Assembly (NCBI RefSeq): GCF_000747525.1
Contig: NZ_CP009278.1
Coordinates: 1,054,001 to 1,118,000, forward strand
Origin: Sphingobacterium sp. ML3W
GTDB lineage: Bacteria; Bacteroidota; Bacteroidia; Sphingobacteriales; Sphingobacteriaceae
DNA length: 64,000 bases
Reading direction: 5' to 3'
The position numbers and the translations under genes are program-made. This document shows, in pieces, positions 23,226 through 32,341 of this stretch (position 1 is the stretch's first letter; every line of letters begins with the position of its first letter). Below the pieces are notes generated by a model. The model saw only the letters and a program-made list of their open reading frames with translations. It was not told the origin of the DNA and ran no database searches.

Positions 23226-26094
23226 ATTAGATGAGGTAGTTGTCACGGCAATGGGTATAACCAAACAGACTAAAGCTCTTGGATATGCTGCTTCAACGAT
23301 TAAATCGGATGAAATAACTGCTGCCAATAATATGAATGCTATGTCAGGACTTCAGGGTAAAATGGCAGGCGTTAGCATATCAAACTCTGGTACAACAGGT
23401 GGTTCTACGAAAGTAATAATTCGTGGTGTTTCCTCATTTACGGGAAATAACCCTCTTTATGTCGTTGATGGAGTGCCTATTAGCAATGGTTATCAGTCTG
23501 ATGTTACGTTTTCGAGATCTGTTGATTTAGGAAATCAGGCAAATGATATTAATCCGGATGACATTGAATCAATGACTGTCCTTAAAGGAGCTTCTGCTAC
23601 TGCTCTTTATGGTTCTCGTGCCGCACATGGTGTAGTAATGATTACAACAAAAAAAGGTAAATTGGGGCAAAATTTACAAGTAACCTATACCGGTGCAATC
23701 AATGCAAGTAAGGTTGCTATGGTTCCACAAACACAGAATCTTTTTGGGCAAGGGTGGCCAGATTTTAATACTTTGGAAAATGGCTCATGGGGACCAAAAT
23801 TAGATGGTATTACAAGACCTTGGGGATCAGAAATTGATGGTGTAAGCTTAACTAAACCGTATTCTTACGTAAAAGATAATATAAAGAATTTTTATGTTAC
23901 AGGTTTAGATGCTACAAACGTTTTGTCAATATCAGGTGGCGGAGATAAATCATCATATATGTTCTCTTATGGTAATTTCTTCCAACAGGGAGTGTTACCT
24001 GGACATCCAGATAAATTGAAGAGAAATAATTTTTCTTTTAGAGGAAATACAAACCTTGATAAATTTGCTATAAGTTATGGTGTTAATTACGTTAGAAGAG
24101 ATTTAGATGCTGTATATCAAGGACAGGGAACTTCTGACGGAGGAAATGTAACTTTTCAAGAATTGATCCAAATTCCTGTTGATATTGATATCAATTCTTT
24201 GAAAGATTATAATAATCCTTACAATAACGATGATAATTATTTCACTGCTTATGCTTCAAATCCTTATAAAGCTTTGAAAGATAATGGATCAAAATTACAA
24301 GATGATCGTTTTTATGGTAATATTGATCTTTCTTATAAAGTTCTTCCTTGGTTAACAGCAGTTGGAAAATTAGGTGGAGATTTTGCAAATACTCGCACTA
24401 TAGATTTTGCTCAAAAAGTGTTTTATACAGATGGATCGCCATCTGCTAATAATGCAAAGGCGCCAGTAACGGGCCGTTATGGCGAGAATTATAGAAAAAC
24501 CAATCAGATTGATGCAACATTTATGTTTCAAGCGGATAAAAATGTTTCAGATGATATTAATTTAGCAGGTTCAATTGGATATAATTTCAATCAGCGCGGT
24601 TACAGCTATTTAGATGCTTATGTAAGTGGACTAAATGTACCGGGATGGTATAGTTTAAAAAATACAAGCGAAGCACCAATTGTAAATAATGTATTTGTCA
24701 GACAACGTCTAATGGGCGCATTTGTTGATGCAACTTTTAGCTACAAGAACTACTGGTTTGTAAACGGTTCATTAAGATCTGATTGGTCATCAACTCTTCC
24801 TGTTAAAAATAATAATTACATGTATGGAGGTATAAATACTTCCCTTATTCTAACAGATGCTTTTCAAAATCTGAAATCTGACAATTTAAATTATTTAAAG
24901 GTTAGAGCTGCATGGGGTAAAACTGGTGCTGACGCGTCAACATATTTAACTGAAAATTATTACCAAGCTTCACAAATTGGATTAGGTTTTGGTAATACAA
25001 TTTTACCTTTAGGTGGGGTAGCAGGTTTGCAACATGCTAAAACTTTAGGAAATGAAGATTTAAAACCTGAAATCACTACTGAATATGAATTCGGTGTTGA
25101 GATGAAATTATTGAAGAATAGAATCAGTTTAGATGCCTCATACTATAATAGAAAAACAGTTGATCAAATTTTTGCAATTGATCTTTCTCCAGAAACAGGA
25201 TATACTAGACGCACAAGAAATATGGGAGATATCCGTAATAAGGGTGTTGAAATAGGTTTAAATACTACTCCTTTAAAGTTTAATGATTTTCAATGGGATC
25301 TAGGTGTGAATTTTACAAAGAATACGAGTAAAGTAATGGCTTTGTATGATGACACAAGAGAAACATTAATTGAAAATGCTTATTCTGTTGATTTTGTTGC
25401 GGAAATTGGACAACCTTTAGGTGTATATAAAGTACCTCAAGTTCTAACAGTTAAAGAGGGAGAGTTTGCTGGAAAAACTGTTGTGAATTCAGCTGGTATT
25501 CCAATTACTGAACCGAATACAAAGAAAACTATAGGTAAATTTGAACCTGATTTTCAAATGGGTTTTTCAACAAAATTTAGATATAAAGACTGGAGTCTTG
25601 CAGGAGTTTTGGATTGGAGAAAAGGTGGTTTCTTCTATTCATACACAGCTCAATTAAATTATTTTGTTGGGAATGCGACCGAAACTACATTTAATGAAAG
25701 ACAACCTTGGTTAGTTCCAAATTCAGTTAAGCAATTAGCTGATGGAAAGTATGTTGAAAATGACGTTCAAATCTCTGTAAATAATCAATATGCATATTGG
25801 TATTCTAATACGAACAATTCGCAGTATGAAAAGGCAGTGTTAGAAAGAGATTTTGTTAAATTACGTGAATTGGTGCTGACTTATTCTTTACCAAAAAGTG
25901 TTTTAGGTTCTAAAATTAAAGGTGTTGACTTTAGTCTAGTTGGTAGAAACTTGTTTCTGTGGACTCCAAAATCAAACAATTTTGTTGATCCAGAAGCAAC
26001 AAATTACGGTAATGACATCAGATCAAACTTTGGTGAATTTGCAGCTGGCCCCACTTTTAGAACTTATGGTGGTAGCGTAAAGGTTAGATTCTAA
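22924..26094 (+). CDS. SusC/RagA TonB-linked outer-membrane receptor, unit 2
   Basis: 1056 residues. The signal peptide and carboxypeptidase-like domain (residues 1 to about 98) are almost the same as in the receptor at 17440. The sequence then changes to a different SusC subfamily: DEVVVTAMGITKQTKALGYA, plug with IIRGVSSFTGNNPLYVVDGVP and DDIESMTVLKGASATALYG, and a barrel ending in GGSVKVRF. VVTAMGI with ALGYA marks a subfamily commonly paired with SusD-like proteins of the type encoded 20 bp downstream. The mosaic suggests recombination that placed a new plug and barrel behind a shared expression and export module. Confidence 0.95.
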   Translation: MKQTLLSFFVGSMILTSVAFAQEKKVSGRVTGADGKPLVGVTIAVQGSNLATQTDANGNYSFSVPTGKVIVFRSIGYADKTLIVKEGQSAFNVTLDNSSNELDEVVVTAMGITKQTKALGYAASTIKSDEITAANNMNAMSGLQGKMAGVSISNSGTTGGSTKVIIRGVSSFTGNNPLYVVDGVPISNGYQSDVTFSRSVDLGNQANDINPDDIESMTVLKGASATALYGSRAAHGVVMITTKKGKLGQNLQVTYTGAINASKVAMVPQTQNLFGQGWPDFNTLENGSWGPKLDGITRPWGSEIDGVSLTKPYSYVKDNIKNFYVTGLDATNVLSISGGGDKSSYMFSYGNFFQQGVLPGHPDKLKRNNFSFRGNTNLDKFAISYGVNYVRRDLDAVYQGQGTSDGGNVTFQELIQIPVDIDINSLKDYNNPYNNDDNYFTAYASNPYKALKDNGSKLQDDRFYGNIDLSYKVLPWLTAVGKLGGDFANTRTIDFAQKVFYTDGSPSANNAKAPVTGRYGENYRKTNQIDATFMFQADKNVSDDINLAGSIGYNFNQRGYSYLDAYVSGLNVPGWYSLKNTSEAPIVNNVFVRQRLMGAFVDATFSYKNYWFVNGSLRSDWSSTLPVKNNNYMYGGINTSLILTDAFQNLKSDNLNYLKVRAAWGKTGADASTYLTENYYQASQIGLGFGNTILPLGGVAGLQHAKTLGNEDLKPEITTEYEFGVEMKLLKNRISLDASYYNRKTVDQIFAIDLSPETGYTRRTRNMGDIRNKGVEIGLNTTPLKFNDFQWDLGVNFTKNTSKVMALYDDTRETLIENAYSVDFVAEIGQPLGVYKVPQVLTVKEGEFAGKTVVNSAGIPITEPNTKKTIGKFEPDFQMGFSTKFRYKDWSLAGVLDWRKGGFFYSYTAQLNYFVGNATETTFNERQPWLVPNSVKQLADGKYVENDVQISVNNQYAYWYSNTNNSQYEKAVLERDFVKLRELVLTYSLPKSVLGSKIKGVDFSLVGRNLFLWTPKSNNFVDPEATNYGNDIRSNFGEFAAGPTFRTYGGSVKVRF

Positions 26095-26114
26095 ACTTAA
26101 TTGGGAAATTCAAA

Positions 26115-27593
26115 ATGAAAAATATAAAAAAAATAGGCTTTATATTGGTTGCAAGTGCATTAAGTTTTGCATCATGTACCAAAGACCTGGACATTAATAG
26201 AAGTCCATATAATCCGGTTGAAAATGACGCTAGTCCAGAACTACTTTTTCCTTCAGGTGTTGCATACAGTGCTGCTAAAATAGGTGGTGATTTACAATTA
26301 ATGGGAGCCATGTGGTCTCAGCATTATACTCAGAATAATTCTTCTAATCAATACACAGGTATTGATTCCTATAATTTGACAATTTCATCATACAATGGAA
26401 TCTGGTCCAATTTGATGGGCGGTGGTATGAAGGATCTTTTAATTTCTAAAGAAAAAGCCGCAACAGCTGGGTTATGGAATTTTTATGCCGCATCAGAAAT
26501 TATGTTAGCATTTGATTATCACGTTTTAGTTGATTTGTATGGAGATTTACCGGTTATAGAAGGTCTCCAAGGTGATAAAGGTATTTATACTCCGAAGTGG
26601 GATGATGGTAAAACGGTTAATAAATTGATCGTAGAACAATTAGATGACGCAATTAGTAAAATTGAAAGTGGTAAACCTTTAAAATCTATGGGAGCGCAAG
26701 ATTTCTTATTTGATGGAGATCTTGATAATTGGCATAAATTTGCAAATACATTAAAACTTAAGGTATTAATGCGTGACTTCACCGCGAATACAGCTGCTAT
26801 TACTTCATTATTAAATGGAGGGAATCTTTTGGATACTGATGCGAAAATGACCGCATTTCTTGATGCAGTTAATAAATCAAATCCACTTTTTGAATCAGAT
26901 AGGCGTGCACTTAATACATTTGCTAATTTAAGAGCAAGTAAAACGTTACTTTCTTATCTTCAAAAAAATAATGACCCGCGTATTGAAGATTTCTTTGAAT
27001 TAACGACTGAGCAAGGCAAACCAGCAATTTATGCAGGATTAAGACAAGGAGATTATAATGCCTCTACAACAGATTACCCACCGGGATCTACGTCAAGAGC
27101 AAAATTGGGAGCAACTGATGCGGTTTATTTTATGTCATATGCTGAATCTGAGTTTCTTCAAGCTGAGGCATGGGCAAGATTAAATAATGCTGGCAAAGCT
27201 AAAACTCACTATGATCTAGCTGTTTCGGCAGCATTCTCTCGCTGGAGTAAATCTGCTACAACATTTATTGCTGGTGGAGTTTATGAATTTAAAGCTGGAA
27301 CTGTTGAAAAAATGATTGAGCAGATTATTACTCAGAAATGGGTTGCTGCAACAAGATGTCAGGCTTGGGATTCTTTTTATGATCAAAATAGAACAGGTTA
27401 CCCTGTAATGTCAACTTTAGATTCTGATGATCCAGCATATATTCCTGGACAGTATACACGTTCAATTACTTCTGTTTTAATAGGTCAAGAAATTCCAAGA
27501 CGTTTACCATATCCAAAAATTTCGTCGGATAATAATGCTAATACGCCAAAAGCGGTTGCTATAAATGCAAAAATGTGGTGGCATAAACAATAA
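26115..27593 (+). CDS. SusD/RagB-like lipoprotein, unit 2
   Basis: 492-residue lipoprotein with lipobox SFASC (Cys near residue 21). It belongs to the SusD-like branch with the N-terminal pattern DLDINRSPYNPVENDASPEL, QLMGAMWSQHYTQ, a TPR-like core (SEIMLAFDYHVLVDLYGDLP) and the end MSYAESEFLQAEAWARLN, IITQKWVAATRCQAWDSF and IPRRLPYPKISSDNNAN. This branch differs from the SusD of unit 1, in line with the different SusC barrel. It is spaced 20 bp from SusC and 21 bp from the lipid-binding-like gene, so the three form an operon. Confidence 0.93.
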   Translation: MKNIKKIGFILVASALSFASCTKDLDINRSPYNPVENDASPELLFPSGVAYSAAKIGGDLQLMGAMWSQHYTQNNSSNQYTGIDSYNLTISSYNGIWSNLMGGGMKDLLISKEKAATAGLWNFYAASEIMLAFDYHVLVDLYGDLPVIEGLQGDKGIYTPKWDDGKTVNKLIVEQLDDAISKIESGKPLKSMGAQDFLFDGDLDNWHKFANTLKLKVLMRDFTANTAAITSLLNGGNLLDTDAKMTAFLDAVNKSNPLFESDRRALNTFANLRASKTLLSYLQKNNDPRIEDFFELTTEQGKPAIYAGLRQGDYNASTTDYPPGSTSRAKLGATDAVYFMSYAESEFLQAEAWARLNNAGKAKTHYDLAVSAAFSRWSKSATTFIAGGVYEFKAGTVEKMIEQIITQKWVAATRCQAWDSFYDQNRTGYPVMSTLDSDDPAYIPGQYTRSITSVLIGQEIPRRLPYPKISSDNNANTPKAVAINAKMWWHKQ

Positions 27594-27614
27594 TGTATTC
27601 TTAAACAAAGAAAA

Positions 27615-28142
27615 ATGATGAAACATATATATAAATATTTATTAGGATTATTGGTTTTTGCTGCTGTTTCTTGTAAAAAAGATCAACCTGCAGTTGAATA
27701 CTCACCTATTTTTCCTATTTCGGGTGAATGGCATACACATGTTTTTAATGAAGATGGGTCTAATGTCGCTACTTTGAATCCAAGTACGGGAAAATCTTTT
27801 TCACTATCTCTTGCAGCATTAAGTACATATAATACTGCAGATAATGATGACGATATAGCCTGGTTGAAATTTAGTACTGTAGCATATCCCTTTGGAATTT
27901 TGGCCAAAGTTAAAGTTGATGTTCCATCAGTGGCTATTCTTCCTGGTGAGTACGTTAATATTCTACCAGTAAAAAATACAAGTATACATCTTATTGAAGC
28001 TAAAATTTTGCAAAATGCTTCAAAGCAACCTAGTGGAGTGCTAGCTGACAGTATTTTAGTGAAATACAAAACAGGAGTAGATAATAAAGTATATATGATA
28101 AAAGGTCACCGCAGAACGCAATGGCCAGATGATCAACGATAA
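27615..28142 (+). CDS. small lipoprotein, lipid-binding putative hydrolase family (PF12888-like)
   Basis: 175-residue lipoprotein; lipobox FAAVSC puts the lipidated Cys near residue 20. The sequence ISGEWHTHVFNEDGS, LAALSTYNTADNDDDIAW, VKVDVPSV and the end GHRRTQWPDDQ follow the lipid-binding putative hydrolase family that is usually encoded after SusC/SusD pairs. It is a beta-rich, single-domain periplasmic or surface protein. No catalytic residues can be pointed to, and hydrolase activity has not been established for the family as far as I know. It ends the operon before a near-perfect palindromic terminator. Confidence 0.75.
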   Translation: MMKHIYKYLLGLLVFAAVSCKKDQPAVEYSPIFPISGEWHTHVFNEDGSNVATLNPSTGKSFSLSLAALSTYNTADNDDDIAWLKFSTVAYPFGILAKVKVDVPSVAILPGEYVNILPVKNTSIHLIEAKILQNASKQPSGVLADSILVKYKTGVDNKVYMIKGHRRTQWPDDQR

Positions 28143-28209
28143 TTACTTGATTTATTGATTATCTTTATTATTTTCTGAGAAGTATTTAGCATTATTATTA
28201 GTACTTCGA

Positions 28210-28256
28210 CTTCAATAAAAAAGCCGGACTTTTAAAGTCCGGCTTTTTTATTGAAG
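28210..28256. terminator. bidirectional terminator, 47-bp near-perfect palindrome
   Basis: Two 23-nt arms are fully complementary around one central T: the GC-rich core GCCGGACTTT/AAAGTCCGGC is flanked by six A on the left and six T on the right, and the pairing extends outwards through CTTCAAT/ATTGAAG. Confidence 0.92.
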
Positions 28257-28341
28257 ATAAATTAAAATACGTTTATTATTACCTCTTAATGTTTACCAAC
28301 AATTTTTTCTTCGTATATTGTATCTACCAATATAAGCTTTC

Positions 28342-29655
28342 ATGAAATTAGCTATCCTATTGCTAGTGTGTTTGTTCTGCCAAAATGCTCTTGGGCAGTC
28401 AGGCTTTGTTTTGCATAAAAATAAGAAGCTTAGTTTTCCTTTTGTTTTCGTCCATAATCTCGTTATTGTTCCCGTAGAGGTCAATGGATTTATGATGAAC
28501 TTTTTATTAGATACCGGTGTCAAGGAAACAATGATTTTTGGTAAGTCACTCGCTGAAATCGATAGTACTATCTTTAAAAATAAATTTCAGGGCCTGGGCC
28601 GGAATGACGGTATTGATGGCGTATTGGCCATCAATAATCAGGTACGTATCGCAAAAAAAATGGTCGATAATGATCATCCAATCTATATCTTAGAAAATGC
28701 GCAAATTGATATTTCATCAAGGATAGGGATTGAAGTCAACGGTATTTTAGGAAGTCGTTTCTTTACTGACCACAGGATCGCATTTGACTTTATAAAAAAG
28801 AGAATCACCATTTTCCCAAACGACAATAAAATCAAATCATTAGCTAAAATGGAAGTTTTGCCTGTTGAGATTATTGGAAGTCGACCTTATATTGCTGTTG
28901 TTGTACAACAAGATGAAGAACTGATTGCTGGGAAGGCACTAATCGATATGGGGAATAGTGATGCTATATTATTGTTAAAAGAACGGATGCCTAACTACCA
29001 AGTACGCTCTCCATTTATTGCCGATTATATTGGACAGGGTTTTAATGGTGAGATATATGGCTTGCGTAACCGTATCAAGGCCCTGCGTATGGGGCCATTT
29101 GAAATGTCTTACCCTTTGGTAGCTTATCCCGAATTACAATCAATGCAGAATGCAAAAATAGTGAACGAACGAATAGGGTCTGTTGGGAATGAATTGTTAC
29201 GAAGATTTAAAATTATATTTGATTATCCCAATAAACGAATATATTTAAGTAAGAATAAGAATTTCAATAAATACTATTACCTCAATATGAGTGGTCTTGA
29301 GATTATTCATGATGGTGTGAAATGGGAAAAACAGGAGATTCCAGTAACATTGGAAAAAGATGGAAGTAAAGAAATAAATTTTGATAATAAAGTTCAGTTC
29401 AAATTTGTTCTAAAACCACAATTTAAGATTGATATGGTGAGATCAGAATCGCCAGCGGAATTGTCTGGGCTTATGAAAGGAGATCTAATTTTAACCATTA
29501 ATGGTAAAACTGCTACTTCGTTCAGCTTAGAAGAAATTACCAATTTGTTGAAATCCGAAGAGGGAAAAGAGATTCTTCTAAAGATTGAACGAAATAACGT
29601 AAAGCAGGAATACCGATTTCTGTTGAAAGATCCTCTTCCATTTATCCATGATTGA
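28342..29655 (+). CDS. secreted retropepsin-like aspartic protease with PDZ domain
   Basis: 437 residues. Signal peptide about 1-19 (ends ALGQ). An aspartyl-protease-like half carries Asp57-Thr-Gly in FLLDTGVKE. A second, related half contains KALIDMGNSDAI near residue 205, where the active triplet is DMG instead of D(T/S)G. A C-terminal PDZ domain (about 360-425; SPAELSGLMKGDLILTING) probably binds peptide C termini. Such proteins are predicted periplasmic proteases of Bacteroidota. It has its own leader after a strong terminator. A decayed copy at 22059 shows the gene was once duplicated with its SusCD neighbours. Confidence 0.8.
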   Translation: MKLAILLLVCLFCQNALGQSGFVLHKNKKLSFPFVFVHNLVIVPVEVNGFMMNFLLDTGVKETMIFGKSLAEIDSTIFKNKFQGLGRNDGIDGVLAINNQVRIAKKMVDNDHPIYILENAQIDISSRIGIEVNGILGSRFFTDHRIAFDFIKKRITIFPNDNKIKSLAKMEVLPVEIIGSRPYIAVVVQQDEELIAGKALIDMGNSDAILLLKERMPNYQVRSPFIADYIGQGFNGEIYGLRNRIKALRMGPFEMSYPLVAYPELQSMQNAKIVNERIGSVGNELLRRFKIIFDYPNKRIYLSKNKNFNKYYYLNMSGLEIIHDGVKWEKQEIPVTLEKDGSKEINFDNKVQFKFVLKPQFKIDMVRSESPAELSGLMKGDLILTINGKTATSFSLEEITNLLKSEEGKEILLKIERNNVKQEYRFLLKDPLPFIHD

Positions 29656-30188
29656 TTTTATGTTGAGGGTTTCCTATAATATGCTCAGTTAGAAATATTA
29701 GCATCCTCTTTTCCAGGAATTACCCCCACAATACTTTTAGGATTATTTGATAATTGTAAACTTAAGATTAGCGAATAATGAAGCTAATTTTAAATAACGC
29801 TCCTATACGCAACTATTTTGTTACAAATGTCTTTGGTAAACTTTTAATGTTTAATATTACTAAACTTTATTAAGTAATATTGTTCTTCTTTAATTTATAC
29901 GTGATGCTAAACCTTAATCATTCTTTAAAAAAATGAAGTCTTCATGAGCTTGAGTCAGCTCAACTGCCGATATGTACCAAGCTTGCTAGATAATAATCGG
30001 CCCATGATAACTTCATCGAAACAAAATTTAGTGTAGCGATCTTTTTGAGACCGTTTGTATCAAAGACTAAATCAATAAACGGCCAAAGGCAACAGAAAGC
30101 CCTTTAAAGAGTTGATATATTAATGCAATTATAATACGGAGTGTAAAGAGCTCATTGATATCGATTAAACTTAAAACCTAAATATATA
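29656..30188. other. non-coding upstream region of the phosphodiesterase gene
   Basis: No gene is supported. The stretch is AT-rich, with one GC-richer patch near 30040-30110 that forms no obvious stem-loop. No exact TAnnTTTG promoter was found. The last 20 bases before the ATG at 30189 are the usual A/T-rich start context. Confidence 0.35.
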
Positions 30189-31079
30189 ATGATGAAAAAA
30201 AATCTATTTTTTTTATTTGCTTTATTTTTTACGCAAACGATTAGTCAGGCCCAAACTGGGAAAATTAAACATGTTGTCATGGTCGGATTTGATGGCCTAG
30301 GTGCTTATGCAATACCAAAGGCGGATATGCCAAATTTGAAGCAATTGATGCAAAATGGTAGTCATAGCCTACATGTGAGAACAGTACTGCCTTCTTCAAG
30401 TGCTGTAAATTGGGCTTCCATGCTGATGGGGGCCGGACCAACGATGCATGGTTATACCGAATGGGGAAGTCAAACACCTGAAATCCCTTCTATAGCTACA
30501 ACCAAAAACGGACTATTTCCATCTATTTTTAATGCAGTTGCTACGAAGAACCCAAAAGCTACTTTTGCGGTTATTCACAGTTGGCCAGGCATTGGTTATT
30601 TGATAGACAAAAAGGTTGTACAACAAGTATACAATATGGAGGATAATGACGAAAAGGCGCTCCATAAAGCAATCGAGATTATTAAAAAGGATAAACCAAC
30701 CTTAACATTTGTACATTTTGATGAACCTGATGGTGTAGGACATAATATAGGTCATAACACACCTGAGTATTATGCCGAACTGAAAAATGTAGATTATAAA
30801 ATTGGACAATTACTACAGGCGGTTAAGGATGCGGGCATGGAAAAGGAAACCATATTTGTCGTAACTGCTGATCACGGTGGCGTCGATAAAGGTCATGGAG
30901 GTAAGTCGTTAGCGGAAGTCGAAATCCCTTTCGTCATGACTGGTCCTGGTGTTCCAAAAGGAAAGCAGATTGATCAACCGATGATGGTGTATGATATAGG
31001 ACCAACATTGACTTGGTTACTTGGTGCGGCACAGGAAGAAGTTTGGAGAGGGAAACCGATTAAATCTTTTCAAAAATAG
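30189..31079 (+). CDS. secreted alkaline phosphatase-superfamily enzyme, nucleotide pyrophosphatase/phosphodiesterase-like
   Basis: 296 residues with a signal peptide (about 1-22, ends SQAQ). Metal and catalytic positions of the alkaline phosphatase superfamily are visible: Asp35 in MVGFDGLG; the nucleophile region VLPSSSAVNWASM, where Ser71 takes the place of the usual Thr in TxPNW; Asp181 and His185 in HFDEPDGVGH; Asp228-His229 in VTADHGG; and His236 in DKGHGG. The enzyme should hydrolyse phosphodiester or phosphonate ester bonds outside the cytoplasm. It is the first gene of a block rich in phosphoester and phosphonate functions. A hairpin follows it. Confidence 0.85.
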   Translation: MMKKNLFFLFALFFTQTISQAQTGKIKHVVMVGFDGLGAYAIPKADMPNLKQLMQNGSHSLHVRTVLPSSSAVNWASMLMGAGPTMHGYTEWGSQTPEIPSIATTKNGLFPSIFNAVATKNPKATFAVIHSWPGIGYLIDKKVVQQVYNMEDNDEKALHKAIEIIKKDKPTLTFVHFDEPDGVGHNIGHNTPEYYAELKNVDYKIGQLLQAVKDAGMEKETIFVVTADHGGVDKGHGGKSLAEVEIPFVMTGPGVPKGKQIDQPMMVYDIGPTLTWLLGAAQEEVWRGKPIKSFQK

Positions 31080-31090
31080 ACCTATACTAC

Positions 31091-31130
31091 AATCCCAATA
31101 TGTAAATATCAAGTATTGGGATTATTTCAA
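31091..31130 (+). terminator. stem-loop terminator after the phosphodiesterase gene
   Basis: The perfect 10-bp stem AATCCCAATA/TATTGGGATT has a 13-nt loop and a weak T-rich tail (ATTTC), so termination may be partial. Confidence 0.65.
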
Positions 31131-31166
31131 CCCTAACCATACCTAACACAAAACGATTAATTATAA

Positions 31167-31994
31167 ATGTTTAAATTTTACTGTTTTATTAGCGCAGGCA
31201 TCATACTCCTTGCCAGTTGTAGTGTCAGTCAACGACCAAAACAACATCCTCATGTATTTATTCAAAATGATGGGAGAGCAACAAAGCAATGGAAATTAGT
31301 GTGGGAAGATCAATTTAATGTAAATACGCTCGATACGTCTAAATGGAGTCGTATCCCTTCAGGTAGTGCGGATTGGAATAGACACATGAGCACTGATGAT
31401 GCTTGTTTCGAAATGAAAGATGGAAAGCTCATCCTAAAAGGGATCAATAATACCGATTTAACGAAAGATACTCGTCCTTTTTTGACTGGAGGAATTTGGA
31501 GTAAAGGGAAATTTGCCTTTCAATATGGTCGTGTCGAGATAAGGGCTAAATTGGGAAGTGCCCAAGGGGCATGGCCTGCTATATGGATGTTAGCCGAATT
31601 GGATAAGTACGGGAAATATCCTAAGAATGGAGAGATAGATATCATGGAACACCTTAATTATGATTCGATTATCTACCAAACGACCCATTCGTATTATACC
31701 TTAGACCTGGGGCAAAAAACGAACCCGCAACATCATGGTACAGCGAAAATTGATGCTGGACAGTACAACGTTTATGGTATCAGTTGGTATCCAGATCGAA
31801 TCGTATTTCAGTTAAATGGAAAGGATACGTTTACGTATCCGAGAATAGCTGGTGTCGATCAGTCACAATGGCCTTACGATCAACCTTTCTTTCTACTTAT
31901 CGATCAACAATTAGGAGGAAACTGGGTGGGTAAAGTTGATCAAAGCCAATTACCTGTAGAAATGGTAATCGATTGGGTCAAGGTGTATCAGTAG
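31167..31994 (+). CDS. glycoside hydrolase family 16 lipoprotein (beta-glucanase-like)
   Basis: 275 residues; lipobox LLASC (Cys18) predicts a lipidated, probably surface-exposed enzyme. The GH16 active-site strand is intact: Glu156-Ile-Asp158-Ile-Met-Glu161 in NGEIDIMEH, with Glu156 as nucleophile and Glu161 as acid/base. Family features SKWSRIPSG, FQYGRVEIRAKL, GAWPAIWML and the C-terminal DYDQPFFLLIDQQLGGNWVG-like strand are present. Retaining GH16 enzymes cut beta-1,3 or beta-1,4 bonds in laminarin, lichenin, agar or carrageenan; the EIDIME form fits beta-glucanases. Its position between a phosphodiesterase and a SusCD pair suggests it opens a phosphorylated or phosphonylated glycan, which is inference. 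Confidence 0.9.
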   Translation: MFKFYCFISAGIILLASCSVSQRPKQHPHVFIQNDGRATKQWKLVWEDQFNVNTLDTSKWSRIPSGSADWNRHMSTDDACFEMKDGKLILKGINNTDLTKDTRPFLTGGIWSKGKFAFQYGRVEIRAKLGSAQGAWPAIWMLAELDKYGKYPKNGEIDIMEHLNYDSIIYQTTHSYYTLDLGQKTNPQHHGTAKIDAGQYNVYGISWYPDRIVFQLNGKDTFTYPRIAGVDQSQWPYDQPFFLLIDQQLGGNWVGKVDQSQLPVEMVIDWVKVYQ

Positions 31995-32341
31995 TATTAT
32001 TAGGATATTTTTTCAGAGTGCTTCAAACTTTTTAAGAGGAGAAATTGTGTGTTAAAAATAACAATTCCTTAATTTTAGTTTTAACATATACTAAACTATC
32101 TGTTGTAGATTTGTATCGTTGGAATGATTTGAGCCACTGAGGTTTTACTATTTATAAACAACGAGGTAATTTTGATGAAATTTAATAATAGCAAAATGTT
32201 GATAAATAAAGATATAACTTATGCCTAATGAAGTTGCTTATGTAAATATTATAAGAATATAAAAAAGGAGATGCGGCAACATCTCCTCTAAATAGTCATC
32301 AAATTACTAGATAATTTTAATAACCTAATTATTTTTCAAAT
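31995..32341. promoter_or_regulatory. leader of the third SusC with a minus-strand terminator-like hairpin
   Basis: No gene. GGAGATG/CATCTCC (32267-32286) forms a hairpin preceded by six A residues, so it would be an intrinsic terminator on the minus strand, although no minus-strand gene is close. On the plus strand it lies 55 nt before the SusC ATG and could act as a leader structure. No exact -7 box is seen. Confidence 0.45.

Noticed and set aside
28210..28256. Long palindrome as replication or attachment site
   Set aside because: It lies directly after a stop codon and has the A-run, GC stem and T-run of a bidirectional terminator.
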